From contig NZ_CP121112.1 of the NCBI RefSeq assembly GCF_029625295.1, forward strand, positions 992,001 through 1,056,000: DNA of 64,000 nt. Reading direction: 5' to 3'. This DNA comes from Flavobacterium gyeonganense. GTDB taxonomy: Bacteria; Bacteroidota; Bacteroidia; Flavobacteriales; Flavobacteriaceae. Position 1 is the first letter of the stretch. The number at the start of each line of letters is the position of its first letter. The position numbers and the translations under genes were made by a program. Below the pieces are notes generated by a model that was not told the origin of the DNA, searched no databases, and saw only the letters and a list, made by a program, of their open reading frames with translations. Positions 28,623 through 37,071 of this stretch are shown one piece after another.

Positions 28623-29372
28623 CTACTTTTCACTTATCGTTGTCAATTGTAAAAATCGGTCGTTTTTATTCTCAAACAATTCAGTTGGGTTATTCCCTGT
28701 TACTTTTTTCAGGTCTTTTATAAAATGTGACTGATCAAAATAATTACGTTCAGGGTAAAGCTTTCCCTTCTTGATATGTTTGTAAGAAGCATAACATTTT
28801 AAAATTTTACAATAGGACTTTAGAGAAACACCAAATCTGCTTTTAAAATAGCGATTAATTTGCCGGCTCGTCCAAAAAACCTGTTTTGAATAATCTTCAA
28901 CTGTCTGTTCACCATTTGTTTGATATAATAGAGAGAAAAGCTTTTGCTTTCTACTATCAATTCTTTTCTGACCATTTAAAATCGAAAGCATTCTTTTATC
29001 CAATTTATATGTTACACTTTCCAAATCTTCAAATAAAGTTGTATCTAATTCCCAAAAATTGCTTTCTTTTATTTCTTCACTATCACAAAATGATGCAACA
29101 CTTTGCTGTACAATATAGTCAGCCGCCAATAACTTAAAACGAATTCCGAAAAGCTGAACATTGGGATCAATGGATATTTCTACTTGTTTGGTCCACAATC
29201 CGGTTAATGAAATTTCTTCCTGCTGATGGTTATTAAATGATACAATCAAATCAAAACAGCCGTCCGGCAGAATAGTAAAATCAAGTTTCTGATCTGATGA
29301 ATTATCGAACCACCAATAGTTCTTAACAAAATCACTTAAAGCTACATCTGGTTGAAATTCTTTATAAATCAT
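28623..29372 (-). CDS. AraC-family transcriptional regulator
   Basis: The 249-residue protein has an N-terminal beta-rich sensor domain of the DUF6597 type (LSDFVKNYWWFD, FTILPDGCFDLIVSF). The C-terminal helix-turn-helix region includes WTSRQINRYFKSRFGVS and YFDQSHFIKDLKKVTGNNP, the classic second AraC helix pair. Its start overlaps the end of the upstream gene (29362-30462) by 11 bases. It may regulate the VOC gene downstream. Confidence 0.88.
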   Translation of the reverse strand: MIYKEFQPDVALSDFVKNYWWFDNSSDQKLDFTILPDGCFDLIVSFNNHQQEEISLTGLWTKQVEISIDPNVQLFGIRFKLLAADYIVQQSVASFCDSEEIKESNFWELDTTLFEDLESVTYKLDKRMLSILNGQKRIDSRKQKLFSLLYQTNGEQTVEDYSKQVFWTSRQINRYFKSRFGVSLKSYCKILKCYASYKHIKKGKLYPERNYFDQSHFIKDLKKVTGNNPTELFENKNDRFLQLTTISEK

Positions 29373-30462
29373 TTATTTTTTTATCTGTTAGTTTACAAGA
29401 CTTGTCTTTCACGTACTTATCTATAATATATTTGGTGACGGGTCTTAATGGCTTTTTATTTTCTGGATGCCTTCCGTGTGTATTAAAAAATTCTACACTA
29501 TCGTTTACTTTCGTATACCAGATAATTGCTTCTCCGTTTTTAAAAAAAGTAGTGGTATCACACACCTGAATTTTTCTAAGGTTAATGATTCTTTCATCAA
29601 AAGGTTCGACAACATTGTAAGTTCCTATTCCCTGTATTTCTAAATCACAGCTTACCTCTTCATAATGATCACCTGACCATTGCATGCATTCGCTTTTTTG
29701 TGCAAAGTAATAATAAACTAAAAGACCTAGAAAAAAAAGTATTCCTATTCCGACCCATTTATTCCGTTTTATCCAATCATTCTTTTCTTGGACTGGCTCA
29801 CTTTCAATGCCCAAAAATAATTCTACTGGCTCAAGAACTTGTGTTGTTTTAACTTCTTTTAAAATATTTTCTTCTTTTGGAATTTCATGATCTAAGATTA
29901 CGCATTCTTCTTCCTTAAGCAATGCTGTTTTGTTTAAATTTTCTTCTTCCGATGAATTTCTCTCTTCATTTAATTTTTCTCTTTGAATCGAATCTTCATT
30001 TTTAACTTCGCTTTCAATTTCAAACTCTTGAACTGTTTCTGTTTCATCTATCAAATTCTTTTCTTCTTCCGTATTTTTCTGACCATTGATATAATGTTTT
30101 TTAAACTTTGCAAAAGGTCTAAATTCAAAATCAACTAAAACTGCAGCAAAATTTATAGTATCAATTTTTGCTGGTTTCGTTTCTCCTTTAAAAAATCTTC
30201 CAACTTTTTTAAACTTATCGGTATAAGTAGTTGAAGTATCTTCATTATTTGAATCAAATTTAAATTTAAAAAAATCACTGTATGCATTTAAATCATCTGT
30301 GTTTTCATTTGATTTAAAAATCTTCCAACACAAATCCCTCAAGTTAGCTTGAGACGGATTATTCAAATAATTAGAATAAATCCCATCTTTTTCTTTTTCA
30401 AATTTACTTCTAACTGCTTCTTTATAATCATCTTCATTTAAAGTATTGTTATACATAGGCAT
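29362..30462 (-). CDS. Hypothetical protein with one membrane helix
   Basis: Start ATG 30462 is chosen; GTG 30465 and ATG 30456 are equally possible. The protein is about 366 residues. The first 125 residues are charged (DDYKEAVRSKFEKEKDG) and may be a folded cytoplasmic part. A Glu-rich low-complexity stretch (about 125-215) and a membrane helix (VGIGILFFLGLLVYYYF, about 240) follow. The extracytoplasmic tail contains CMQWSGDHYEEVSC. I do not recognise a family. Its promoter region holds a minus-strand copy of the CGGNNTTCC element (30636-30675), so it may belong to the same regulon as the genes to its right. Confidence 0.7.
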   Translation of the reverse strand: MPMYNNTLNEDDYKEAVRSKFEKEKDGIYSNYLNNPSQANLRDLCWKIFKSNENTDDLNAYSDFFKFKFDSNNEDTSTTYTDKFKKVGRFFKGETKPAKIDTINFAAVLVDFEFRPFAKFKKHYINGQKNTEEEKNLIDETETVQEFEIESEVKNEDSIQREKLNEERNSSEEENLNKTALLKEEECVILDHEIPKEENILKEVKTTQVLEPVELFLGIESEPVQEKNDWIKRNKWVGIGILFFLGLLVYYYFAQKSECMQWSGDHYEEVSCDLEIQGIGTYNVVEPFDERIINLRKIQVCDTTTFFKNGEAIIWYTKVNDSVEFFNTHGRHPENKKPLRPVTKYIIDKYVKDKSCKLTDKKINDL

Positions 30463-30477
30463 CACTTTTTATACTAT

Positions 30478-30512
30478 TTTTTTCCGGACATAATCGGATT
30501 TTTCCGGACATC
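30478..30512. repeat. Tandem TTTTCCGGACAT repeat in the divergent promoter region
   Basis: TTTTTCCGGACAT occurs twice, with the start of the second copy 22 bases after the first. Further CCGGA-like words lie at 30553-30561, 30692-30696 and 30778-30784. Two helical turns of spacing is what side-by-side binding of a regulator would need. The site is just upstream of the minus-strand gene starting at 30462. Confidence 0.55.
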
Positions 30513-30554
30513 TCAAACCTTTATAGGATTTAAATCGACTTTTCAGGGCGTCCC

Positions 30555-30596
30555 GGAATTCCGTATCAATTCAGGTTTGCTATGGTTGTTACTTTG
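30555..30596 (+). promoter_or_regulatory. Regulon-type promoter D (CGGAATTCCGTA element plus -7-like box)
   Basis: GGAATTCCGTA starts at 30555 within the palindrome CGGAATTCCG. A near-consensus TTACTTTG box starts at 30589, 34 bases after the first G. It would drive the small lipoprotein at 30820 with a long leader. Confidence 0.45.
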
Positions 30597-30635
30597 CCTC
30601 AGAATCAAGTTAACGTTTTGATCTGCAGGTTAAAA

Positions 30636-30675
30636 CAAATGTACAAAACTAGTTCAATTAAAAGTGCGGAAAACC
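30636..30675 (-). promoter_or_regulatory. Regulon-type promoter C on the minus strand
   Basis: Read on the minus strand, GGTTTTCCG starts at 30675 and is followed 32 bases later by the exact -7 box TACATTTG (30643 to 30636). It points at the minus-strand gene starting at 30462. Confidence 0.5.
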
Positions 30676-30749
30676 GTAAGACGGACTTTATCCGGGAAGT
30701 ATAAATAAAATTTTACTGTTCTGCGCACTTCACTTCCCAACCAAAATTT

Positions 30750-30793
30750 GGTATTGCCAAACAAGATCTGGACAGAATCCGGACAGCAATACC
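30750..30793 (+). promoter_or_regulatory. Inverted repeat in the leader of the small lipoprotein gene
   Basis: GGTATTGC (30750-30757) and GCAATACC (30786-30793) are perfect inverted arms around 28 bases that contain two GGACAG words. It ends 26 bases before the start codon. It may form an mRNA hairpin or be a protein-binding site. Confidence 0.5.
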
Positions 30794-30819
30794 CATGTCT
30801 AATTTTTAAATCAAAAAAC

Positions 30820-30984
30820 ATGAAAACTTTATTTTTAATGGGAGCGTTTGCGTTATTGACAACTACATTATTTTCCTGCACAGCAGATGAATATGAAACT
30901 GAGGCTAAAAAAGAGGTTACACCCACTTATGCTGATGGTCCTGGTGATCAGCCTATCATTGTACCACCACCGCCAACTAAATAA
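30820..30984 (+). CDS. Small (54-residue) lipoprotein with a proline-rich C-terminus
   Basis: The start is ATG 30820. A signal peptide runs to a lipobox-like TTLFSC with Cys20, followed by a short acidic linker (TADEYETEA) and an unusual tail, YADGPGDQPIIVPPPPTK. The mature peptide is only about 35 residues. I have the impression that similar peptides occur beside TPR histidine kinases in flavobacteria, but could not check. The histidine kinase/response regulator pair starts 60 bases downstream, and regulon-type promoter D lies upstream. A role as signal peptide or sensor partner is a guess. Confidence 0.7.
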   Translation: MKTLFLMGAFALLTTTLFSCTADEYETEAKKEVTPTYADGPGDQPIIVPPPPTK

Positions 30985-31044
30985 TTAATCAATTAAAAAT
31001 CTGTAATTTATATTTAATTATTAATTTCGGGGAAAGTAAATTCT

Positions 31045-32744
31045 ATGTTACGATCCCCGTTTTTTTGTTTCATCATTTTTCTTTTACTCCTTTCGTGCAC
31101 GAAAAAAACAACTATTGTCCTTAATCAGAAAGCTATTAAAAAAGAAGCTGTTGATTTTAGAAATAAAGGAATTTCAAGCATGGAGAAAAAAACTTTAATA
31201 CCGCTTTCTACAACTTCAACAAATCGAAAATAATTTTTGAGAAAATAAAAGACAGCAATAATATTGTTTACAATCTTATACAGATGGCTTCCATACAACA
31301 AATTAACGGTGACTATTATGGAAGTAAAGAAACCCTGACTGAGGCGTTACCTTACATTAGAAAAAAAGATGTTTACAGTGCTTCTGTCAATAATTTTTTT
31401 GGAATTGCAGACAAGGAACTTTCTATTTATGATGATGCTATTCATTATTACAAAGAAGCAATAAAAGAATGTACAGATTCTGTTTCAAAACAGGGACCGC
31501 TAAATAATATTGCAGTCGTATACATTCAGCAAAAAAAATACGACAAGGCAATACACATATTAAAAACTATTATCAATTCTGAAACACTGGACAAGCATTC
31601 TCTTACAAACAACAAAGCAAGGGTTTTGGACAATTTGGGCTATGCTTATTTTAAAAAGGGAATCCCGGAAAAAGGTCTTGTTTTGATGACCGAAAGTTTT
31701 AGACTAAGAAATCAGATTGATGACACTTACGGAGCTATTGAAAGTAATTTGCATCTGGCAGAATATTATACAAAAACTGATTCTGAAAAATCAAATGATT
31801 ACGCTAAAAATGCGTATCAAATTGCTACTAAATCTAACAGTGTTGATGAGCGTTTAAAATCTTTAGCAATCTTAATAGCTAATGGTTCGGGAAGTACATA
31901 TGCCCGAAAATACATTACACTAAACGACAGCATAATCAAGATTAGAAACAATTATAAAAACAAGTTTGCCAAAATCAAATACGATTCTAAAAAAGAAAAA
32001 GATGAAAACCAGAAACTTCGATTAGAAAAAGCTGAAAACTCACTTGCACTTCAGAAAGCAAAATATCAAAGAATCTTTTTTATAATTGGCATTATTTCAC
32101 TATTCTTTCTACTGGCTTATCTGAAAAAACGTTATGAAAACCGAAATCGAATTGAAAAAATAAAAACAGCTTACGATACTGAAACCAGAATTGCCAAAGA
32201 TATCCATGACGAACTGGCCAATGATGTTTTTCACGCTATTACTTACGCACAAACCCAGTCTTTAACTTCCCGGAACAATAAAGAAACCTTATTACAGAAC
32301 CTCGACCATATTTATTCACGGGTTCGCGGAATTTCCAGAGAGAATAATGATATTGATACGGGACCAAATTATTCTGCTAATTTAAAAGAAATGTTTTCTA
32401 CCTATAATAGCAGCAGTACCAATGTTATTATTACAAACATTGAAAAAGTAAACTGGGATTTGATTGAAGATTTAAAGAAGATTGCAATTCAACGCGTATT
32501 GCATGAATTAATGGTCAACATGAAAAAACACAGTAATGCTTCTATTGTCGTTGTAAAATTTGAAAGCAACCCGCATAATTTATTTATAGATTATTCGGAC
32601 AACGGAAAAGGCTGTGAAAAATCAAAAATTATAAAAAATGGTTTACAAAATATGGAAAACCGTATTCTGGCCATAAAAGGAACAATTACTTTTGATACAG
32701 AACCCGATAAAGGTTTCAAAGCACAAATAACAATACCTAAATAA
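31045..32744 (+). pseudogene. Lipoprotein-type TPR sensor histidine kinase (HisKA_3 type), frameshifted
   Basis: The first frame starts MLRSPFFCFIIFLLLLSC, a lipoprotein signal, and is lost after residue about 50 in the seven-A run 31186-31192. With eight A it continues FNTAFYNFNKSKIIFEKI and on through the long frame. Then come TPR-like repeats (about residues 60-300), a membrane helix (FFIIGIISLFFLLAYL) and the phospho-acceptor region IAKDIHDELANDVF, typical of NarL-partner kinases. The ATPase motifs are ELMVNMKKHSNAS and DYSDNGKGCE. The protein would be about 566 residues. The response regulator follows 6 bases downstream. The break may be an assembly error. Confidence 0.85.
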
Positions 32745-32750
32745 AAGCCT

Positions 32751-33419
32751 ATGTTTAAAAAAGTAATAATAGCAGAAGATTTTGAAGAATTCAATTTAGC
32801 AGTCAAACAAACTTTAACTGATTTCAACATTATCAATTTTCAACATGCAAAATATTGTGATGATGCTTTTCTAAAAATAAGAAAAGCTATTCAGGATAAT
32901 GAACCTTACGATTTATTAATTAGTGATCTTTCATTTAAAAAAGATCACCGTGAAGTAAAAATAATTAGCGGAGATGAACTAATTCAGAAAGTTCGTGAGA
33001 TACAGCCCAATATTAAAATCATCGTCTACTCAATAGAAGACAAAGGAATTCGCATCAAATCACTTTTTGAAAATGCTGAAATTGATGCCTTTGTATTAAA
33101 AGGACGAAACAGTATCGAAGAACTTAAGAAAGCAATCAACATTATTTCGACTTCAGACCAAAAGTTCATCTCTCCAGAAGTAGCATCTGCCCTTCAGGAA
33201 AAAAACAACTACGAAATAGATGATGTTGATATTCAGATTCTAAAATACCTGTCTGCGGGTACTTCGCAGGATGAAATCATAGAGATTTTTAAAAATTCAG
33301 ACATTAAGCCCAACAGCAAAAGTGCTGTCGAAAAAAGACTTTCAAAACTCAAAGACTTTTTTAAAGCGAACAATACCGTCCATCTGGTTTCGATTACAAA
33401 AGATATGGGGATAATTTAA
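32751..33419 (+). CDS. Response regulator with C-terminal helix-turn-helix domain
   Basis: The 222-residue protein has a receiver domain with acid pair AEDFEEF, the phospho-acceptor region LLISDLSFKKDHREVK (Asp about 60) and Lys in VLKGRNSIEEL. The C-terminal part (LKYLSAGTSQDEIIEIFK ... SAVEKRLSKLKDFF) looks like a LuxR/NarL-type helix-turn-helix. It pairs with the kinase encoded 6 bases upstream. The CGGNNTTCC elements in four nearby promoters are candidate sites for it (inference). Confidence 0.87.
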   Translation: MFKKVIIAEDFEEFNLAVKQTLTDFNIINFQHAKYCDDAFLKIRKAIQDNEPYDLLISDLSFKKDHREVKIISGDELIQKVREIQPNIKIIVYSIEDKGIRIKSLFENAEIDAFVLKGRNSIEELKKAINIISTSDQKFISPEVASALQEKNNYEIDDVDIQILKYLSAGTSQDEIIEIFKNSDIKPNSKSAVEKRLSKLKDFFKANNTVHLVSITKDMGII

Positions 33420-33439
33420 ATTCTCATCATTTTACTTTC

Positions 33440-33462
33440 AAGCTCCTTCGGGGGCTTTTTTT
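33440..33462 (+). terminator. Terminator after the response regulator gene
   Basis: AAGCTCC and GGGGCTT form a stem over a TTCG tetraloop, followed by a T run. Confidence 0.8.
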
Positions 33463-33490
33463 ATTGCTAATATTTAAAATGATGGATTAT

Positions 33491-33531
33491 GGTTTTCCGT
33501 AAAACACTGATTTAAAATAGGTTTAAGTTTG
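33491..33531 (+). promoter_or_regulatory. Regulon-type promoter A
   Basis: GGTTTTCCGTAAAA starts at 33491, then ACTGATTT at 33506, and the exact -7 box TAAGTTTG at 33524-33531. The first G to box distance is 33 bases, as in promoter B. It drives the operon starting at 33571. Confidence 0.65.
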
Positions 33532-33570
33532 AATTATCAAAATCAATAACTAATTAAAACTTTTTAAATA

Positions 33571-33777
33571 ATGAAAAAGTATTACGTAAATCAAAACGCT
33601 CAGCCAAATTGTGACCATGAAGTTCACACCGAAGATTGTATTTATTTGCCAACCTCATCAAACAGAAAATATTTAGGTGAATTTTCAGATTGTAAACCTG
33701 CTGTTGCCGAGGCTAAGAAAACCTATTCAAAATCAAACGGATGCAAAACTTGTTGTCCTGTTTGCCATACCAGCTAA
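33571..33777 (+). CDS. Small cysteine/histidine-rich protein
   Basis: The 68-residue protein has no signal peptide. It contains NCDHEVHTEDC, CIYLP and the end GCKTCCPVCHTS, in all seven Cys and four His residues, suggesting metal binding. I recall small Bacteroidota proteins ending in a similar CKTC...CHTS pattern, but know no function. It is the first gene behind regulon-type promoter A, and six more genes follow on the same strand with short gaps. Confidence 0.7.
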   Translation: MKKYYVNQNAQPNCDHEVHTEDCIYLPTSSNRKYLGEFSDCKPAVAEAKKTYSKSNGCKTCCPVCHTS

Positions 33778-33783
33778 TCTGTC

Positions 33784-34005
33784 ATGGGCTTTCGATTTCA
33801 AAAAAGAATTAAGCTTGGAGGCGGATTGGGATTAAATATTAGCAAATCCGGAATTTCTCCAAGTTTAAGAACTAAAATGGGCACATTTAGCAAATACGGC
33901 TATTCTGCAAAAACAGGCATACCCGGAGTCCGATACAAAAATAGCGGATGCTTTGTTCTGCTTGTCTTCACTGGACTTCTTACATTTTTAATTTATACAC
34001 TTTAA
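33784..34005 (+). CDS. DUF4236-domain protein with a C-terminal membrane helix
   Basis: The 73-residue protein shows the pattern GFRFQKRIKLGGGLGLNISKSGIS and GIPGVRYK, typical of DUF4236. It ends in one membrane helix (VLLVFTGLLTFLIY). It follows the Cys-rich gene by 6 bases. The domain's function is not known; it is often found with other small envelope or stress genes. Confidence 0.85.
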   Translation: MGFRFQKRIKLGGGLGLNISKSGISPSLRTKMGTFSKYGYSAKTGIPGVRYKNSGCFVLLVFTGLLTFLIYTL

Positions 34006-34016
34006 CTCTAATAATT

Positions 34017-34382
34017 ATGGGATATCGAAAAGGATATTACAGAAAAGACGGAACTTATGTTCATGGACATTTTGCAAATAACAGATCCAAATCTTTTTCA
34101 GGTAAAAACAAAAATGGATGTACAATTCTGATTTTTCTATTTATTGCACTTAGTTCAGTCATGGCCTGCTCTGAATCATCTGAATCATCAGGAAATATTA
34201 CAAATTCAGAATCTGGAAACAACTCAAGTTCGGGTTCAAATTCAAATTCAAATTGTCCCACTAAAACCTGTAAAGATTTTGCGACACAGGCACAAGCCCA
34301 GGCAGCTTATAATAGTAATCCGAAATGCTACAAAAACCTGGATGGGGATGGCAACGGAAAAGCCTGTGAATCTTTAAAATAA
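34017..34382 (+). CDS. Excalibur-like calcium-binding membrane-anchored protein
   Basis: Start ATG 34017 is chosen. The 121-residue protein has a short basic N-terminus (GYRKGYYRKDGTYVHGH), a membrane helix or lipobox-like segment (IALSSVMAC) and a Ser/Asn/Gly-rich linker. The final NLDGDGNGKACES is the D-x-D-x-D-G-x-x-C-E core of the Excalibur motif. Such motifs bind calcium outside the cell. A KTCKDFATQAQAQAAYN stretch precedes it. The linker consists of short repeats, likely a flexible spacer. Confidence 0.8.
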   Translation: MGYRKGYYRKDGTYVHGHFANNRSKSFSGKNKNGCTILIFLFIALSSVMACSESSESSGNITNSESGNNSSSGSNSNSNCPTKTCKDFATQAQAQAAYNSNPKCYKNLDGDGNGKACESLK

Positions 34383-34395
34383 TAACTACAAAACT

Positions 34396-34791
34396 ATGAT
34401 AACACTAGAACTTAAAAGCCATTTTTTACGATTATATCAAATGGCATTATCAGATGATCAGTTTGATGTTTTGGAACTTCAAATGCTATATCATTTTGCA
34501 GATGAAAGAGGCATTCCAAAAGAAGAACTTGATAAACTTTTTTTAAATCCTGTCAATACAGATTTTGTAGTTCCGGAAGCCCTAACTACAAAAATTGAAT
34601 ATCTGTATGATCTGGCAAGAATTATCTGGGCTGATGGAAAAGTAACGGATGACGAATTGAATATGCTTAGAAAATATTGCAGAAAATTCGATTTCGTTGA
34701 AGAAAACATCAATGATTTGTCTGAATATCTGATCGATTGCGTCCAGAAAAACATTGGTAAAGAAGAAATTATTAGTCAACTAAACGCTTAA
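34396..34791 (+). CDS. TerB-like protein
   Basis: The 131-residue soluble protein has two motifs of the TerB fold: YQMALSDDQFDVLELQMLY and RIIWADGKVTDDELNMLRKY, with the acidic D-G-x-V-x-x-x-E pattern. TerB proteins occur in tellurite-resistance-type and phage-defence-related operons and near membrane complexes. It sits 13 bases after the Excalibur gene and 3 bases before a membrane protein gene, so it is clearly part of this operon. Confidence 0.8.
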   Translation: MITLELKSHFLRLYQMALSDDQFDVLELQMLYHFADERGIPKEELDKLFLNPVNTDFVVPEALTTKIEYLYDLARIIWADGKVTDDELNMLRKYCRKFDFVEENINDLSEYLIDCVQKNIGKEEIISQLNA

Positions 34792-34794
34792 GTT

Positions 34795-36062
34795 ATGAAA
34801 ACACTTTCACAATTATTTAGCTTAAAAAAATCCACAGATTCTTCTTCTAACCTTTTCGAAGAAAATGAAGAAGACAGAGAACAAATCAGAATTACCTATT
34901 ATCAGAGCGGTTTCGCTGCTTCAATAAAAGCAACAGGCAAACCAATTGTCCTGAAAGCCTGTCTACAAAACTTATACATGAGTTTTGAAGATCAGTGCCG
35001 AAAACAAAAATTAGAGCAGGACAGATTAAAACAGCCCTATCGCGAAGAACAGGAAAAGAATCGCACAGAGCTCAAAAAGTGCGAAGCTGCAATTGGAATT
35101 TACGAAAAGAAGGAGCAGGATATCAACGAGTCTGCTGATCTGATAAAAAATGAAATCATCGAAGTAAAACGCAACCCTGACAAATTCGGAATTGAAGACG
35201 GTAAAGGTTTAAAGGCACAGTTTTATATTGGCTTGTTTTTGCTGCTCCCTATTACACTTTATGTTTTAGTGTTTTACATCTCGGCTTCTTATTCTGCTTT
35301 TTTCAAAGAATTCTCAAATAATAGTTTAACGGCAGCCATTTTTGATGCCGATGCCTTGACAAATTCCTTTAAAGCGAGCTGGCTAGAAGGTGTTTTAGTC
35401 GTAACCATTCCGTTTGTATTCATGGGATTAGGTTATGTAATTCATATGGTACAAAAAGGAAAAGGTATCAAAAATATTTTCAGAATGATTGCCCTTTTTC
35501 TCACTACCTTTTTATTTGATGCTTTATTAGCTTATCAAATCGAAAAAAAATTTATGAATTTAATAAAACCACAGATTCTGCTCCTTATAACTTAAATATC
35601 GCTTTGGGCGAGGCCGAATTCTGGATGATTATTTTTGCCGGTTTTGTTGTCTATATTATTTGGGGACTCGTTTTTGATTTTGTAATGAAAGAGTTTGAAA
35701 ACATTGACAAAATCAGAGCGTTTATTAGAGGCAAAAAAGAAAATCTGTTAGATCTGGAAAAACTGAAAACAGAATATACCAATAAGATAAATGATTTCAA
35801 ACAGCAGATTGTAACGGCAAACGGAAGAATTTCGGAACTTCAGTCTAAAATTGACGGATTTGTATTTCCGGTAAAAGAATACCTGCACTATCATCATCAA
35901 TATAAAGAAGGATGGTTTCAGGCCATAAATACAGAAATTGCTTTGGCCCATAAAGAAAAAACAGAACTTCTGGAAAGCTGTGAACTTCACTCTGAAGAAC
36001 ATCTGAGCAAATTAAATCTTGTCGATCCTGACTTTCAGCATTTGGTATATTCTAAAAACTAA
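34795..36062 (+). pseudogene. Coiled-coil membrane protein of unknown function, frameshifted
   Basis: The first part starts at ATG 34795: a charged N-terminus, a coiled coil (about residues 70-130), and membrane helices (LFLLLPITLYVLVFYIS, VLVVTIPFVFMGLGYVI). It then stops at 35595. The eight-A run 35543-35550 has one A too few. With nine it reads on as KIYEFNKTTDSAPYNLNIALGEAEF into the rest, with another helix (FVVYIIWGLVFDFVM) and a second coiled coil. The full length would be about 422 residues. I know no family. It is coupled closely to the TerB and vWA-like genes, so it may be the membrane core of their complex (inference). Confidence 0.8.
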
Positions 36063-36066
36063 TCCT

Positions 36067-36984
36067 ATGAACAATATTCTAAAAATATTAACTATAACAT
36101 CGTTATTCGTTTTGACATTTTCATGCAAACAGGAACCTGAAAAAGACAAAGAAGAAGTTAGCTCTAAAAACACTAAATCCGAAAATTATAATATTAGTAT
36201 ACTTCTCGATTTATCAGACAGAATTAGTATCCGGAAAAATTCTAACCCAACGATGGAATACTACCAAAGAGATTTAGGCTATATAAAATCGGTCTCAGAA
36301 GCTTTTACAGCACATTTAAAATCGAAAAGGATCAGGCAGATTGATGATAAAATGCAGTTATTTTTTAATCCCGAACCCAAAGATCCAGAGATCAATTCAA
36401 TTTCACAGAAGTTAAAAATTGTTATTGATAAAAATAATGCTTCCAAGGATTTGCTGAATTCTATCAATGCAAATTACGCTTCACAGACTTCAAAAATATA
36501 CGAATCTGCTATAAAAGATAACAACTTTATCGGCTCTGATATCTGGAGTTTTTTTGATACTAAAGTAAAAGACCAATGCATAGAAAGCGATGACCGAAAT
36601 ATTCTGGTTATACTAACAGATGGCTATATGTTTTATGACAATACTATAATGAAAGAAGAAAACCGGACATCCTACATTACTCCCGAATGGATTAGAAAAA
36701 ATGGTTTAAATACCAAAGACTGGGAAAAGGATTTTAAGAATAAGGATTTTGGTTTTATTAAGACAAGTGATGATTTATCTAATCTGGAAGTCTTGGTTTT
36801 AGGAATTAATCCGAATCAGAATAATCCGTACGAAGAAAAAGTAATAAAAGCCTATTGGACAAAATGGTTTACCGAAATGAAGATTAAACATTTTGAAATC
36901 AAAAATGCTGATCTGCCTTCAAACACGGAAAAAATCATCAAAGATTTCATTTTAGAAAAAAAACCTGAATTTTATTTTAATTAA
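36067..36984 (+). CDS. Lipoprotein with a von Willebrand A-like domain
   Basis: Start ATG 36067 is chosen. The 305-residue protein has a lipoprotein signal ending VLTFSCKQ. The body has ISILLDLSDRIS, a MIDAS-like first strand (DxSxR rather than DxSxS), and NILVILTDGYMF, a typical fourth strand with a metal-binding TDG. This supports a divergent vWA fold on the outer or inner membrane surface. It follows the coiled-coil membrane gene by 4 bases. Function unknown. Confidence 0.75.
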   Translation: MNNILKILTITSLFVLTFSCKQEPEKDKEEVSSKNTKSENYNISILLDLSDRISIRKNSNPTMEYYQRDLGYIKSVSEAFTAHLKSKRIRQIDDKMQLFFNPEPKDPEINSISQKLKIVIDKNNASKDLLNSINANYASQTSKIYESAIKDNNFIGSDIWSFFDTKVKDQCIESDDRNILVILTDGYMFYDNTIMKEENRTSYITPEWIRKNGLNTKDWEKDFKNKDFGFIKTSDDLSNLEVLVLGINPNQNNPYEEKVIKAYWTKWFTEMKIKHFEIKNADLPSNTEKIIKDFILEKKPEFYFN

Positions 36985-37004
36985 AATTTTATAATCAGCC
37001 TTTA

Positions 37005-37046
37005 CGGATTTCCATAAAATACTGATTTTAATTGCCTCTACATTTG
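37005..37046 (+). promoter_or_regulatory. Regulon-type promoter B
   Basis: GGATTTCCATAAAA starts at 37006 and ACTGATTT at 37021. The exact -7 box TACATTTG is at 37039-37046, 33 bases after the first G as in promoter A, and both run on into TTTGAAT. It drives the nuclease-like gene at 37072. Confidence 0.65.
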
Positions 37047-37071
37047 AATAATTAATTTAAACAACCAACTA

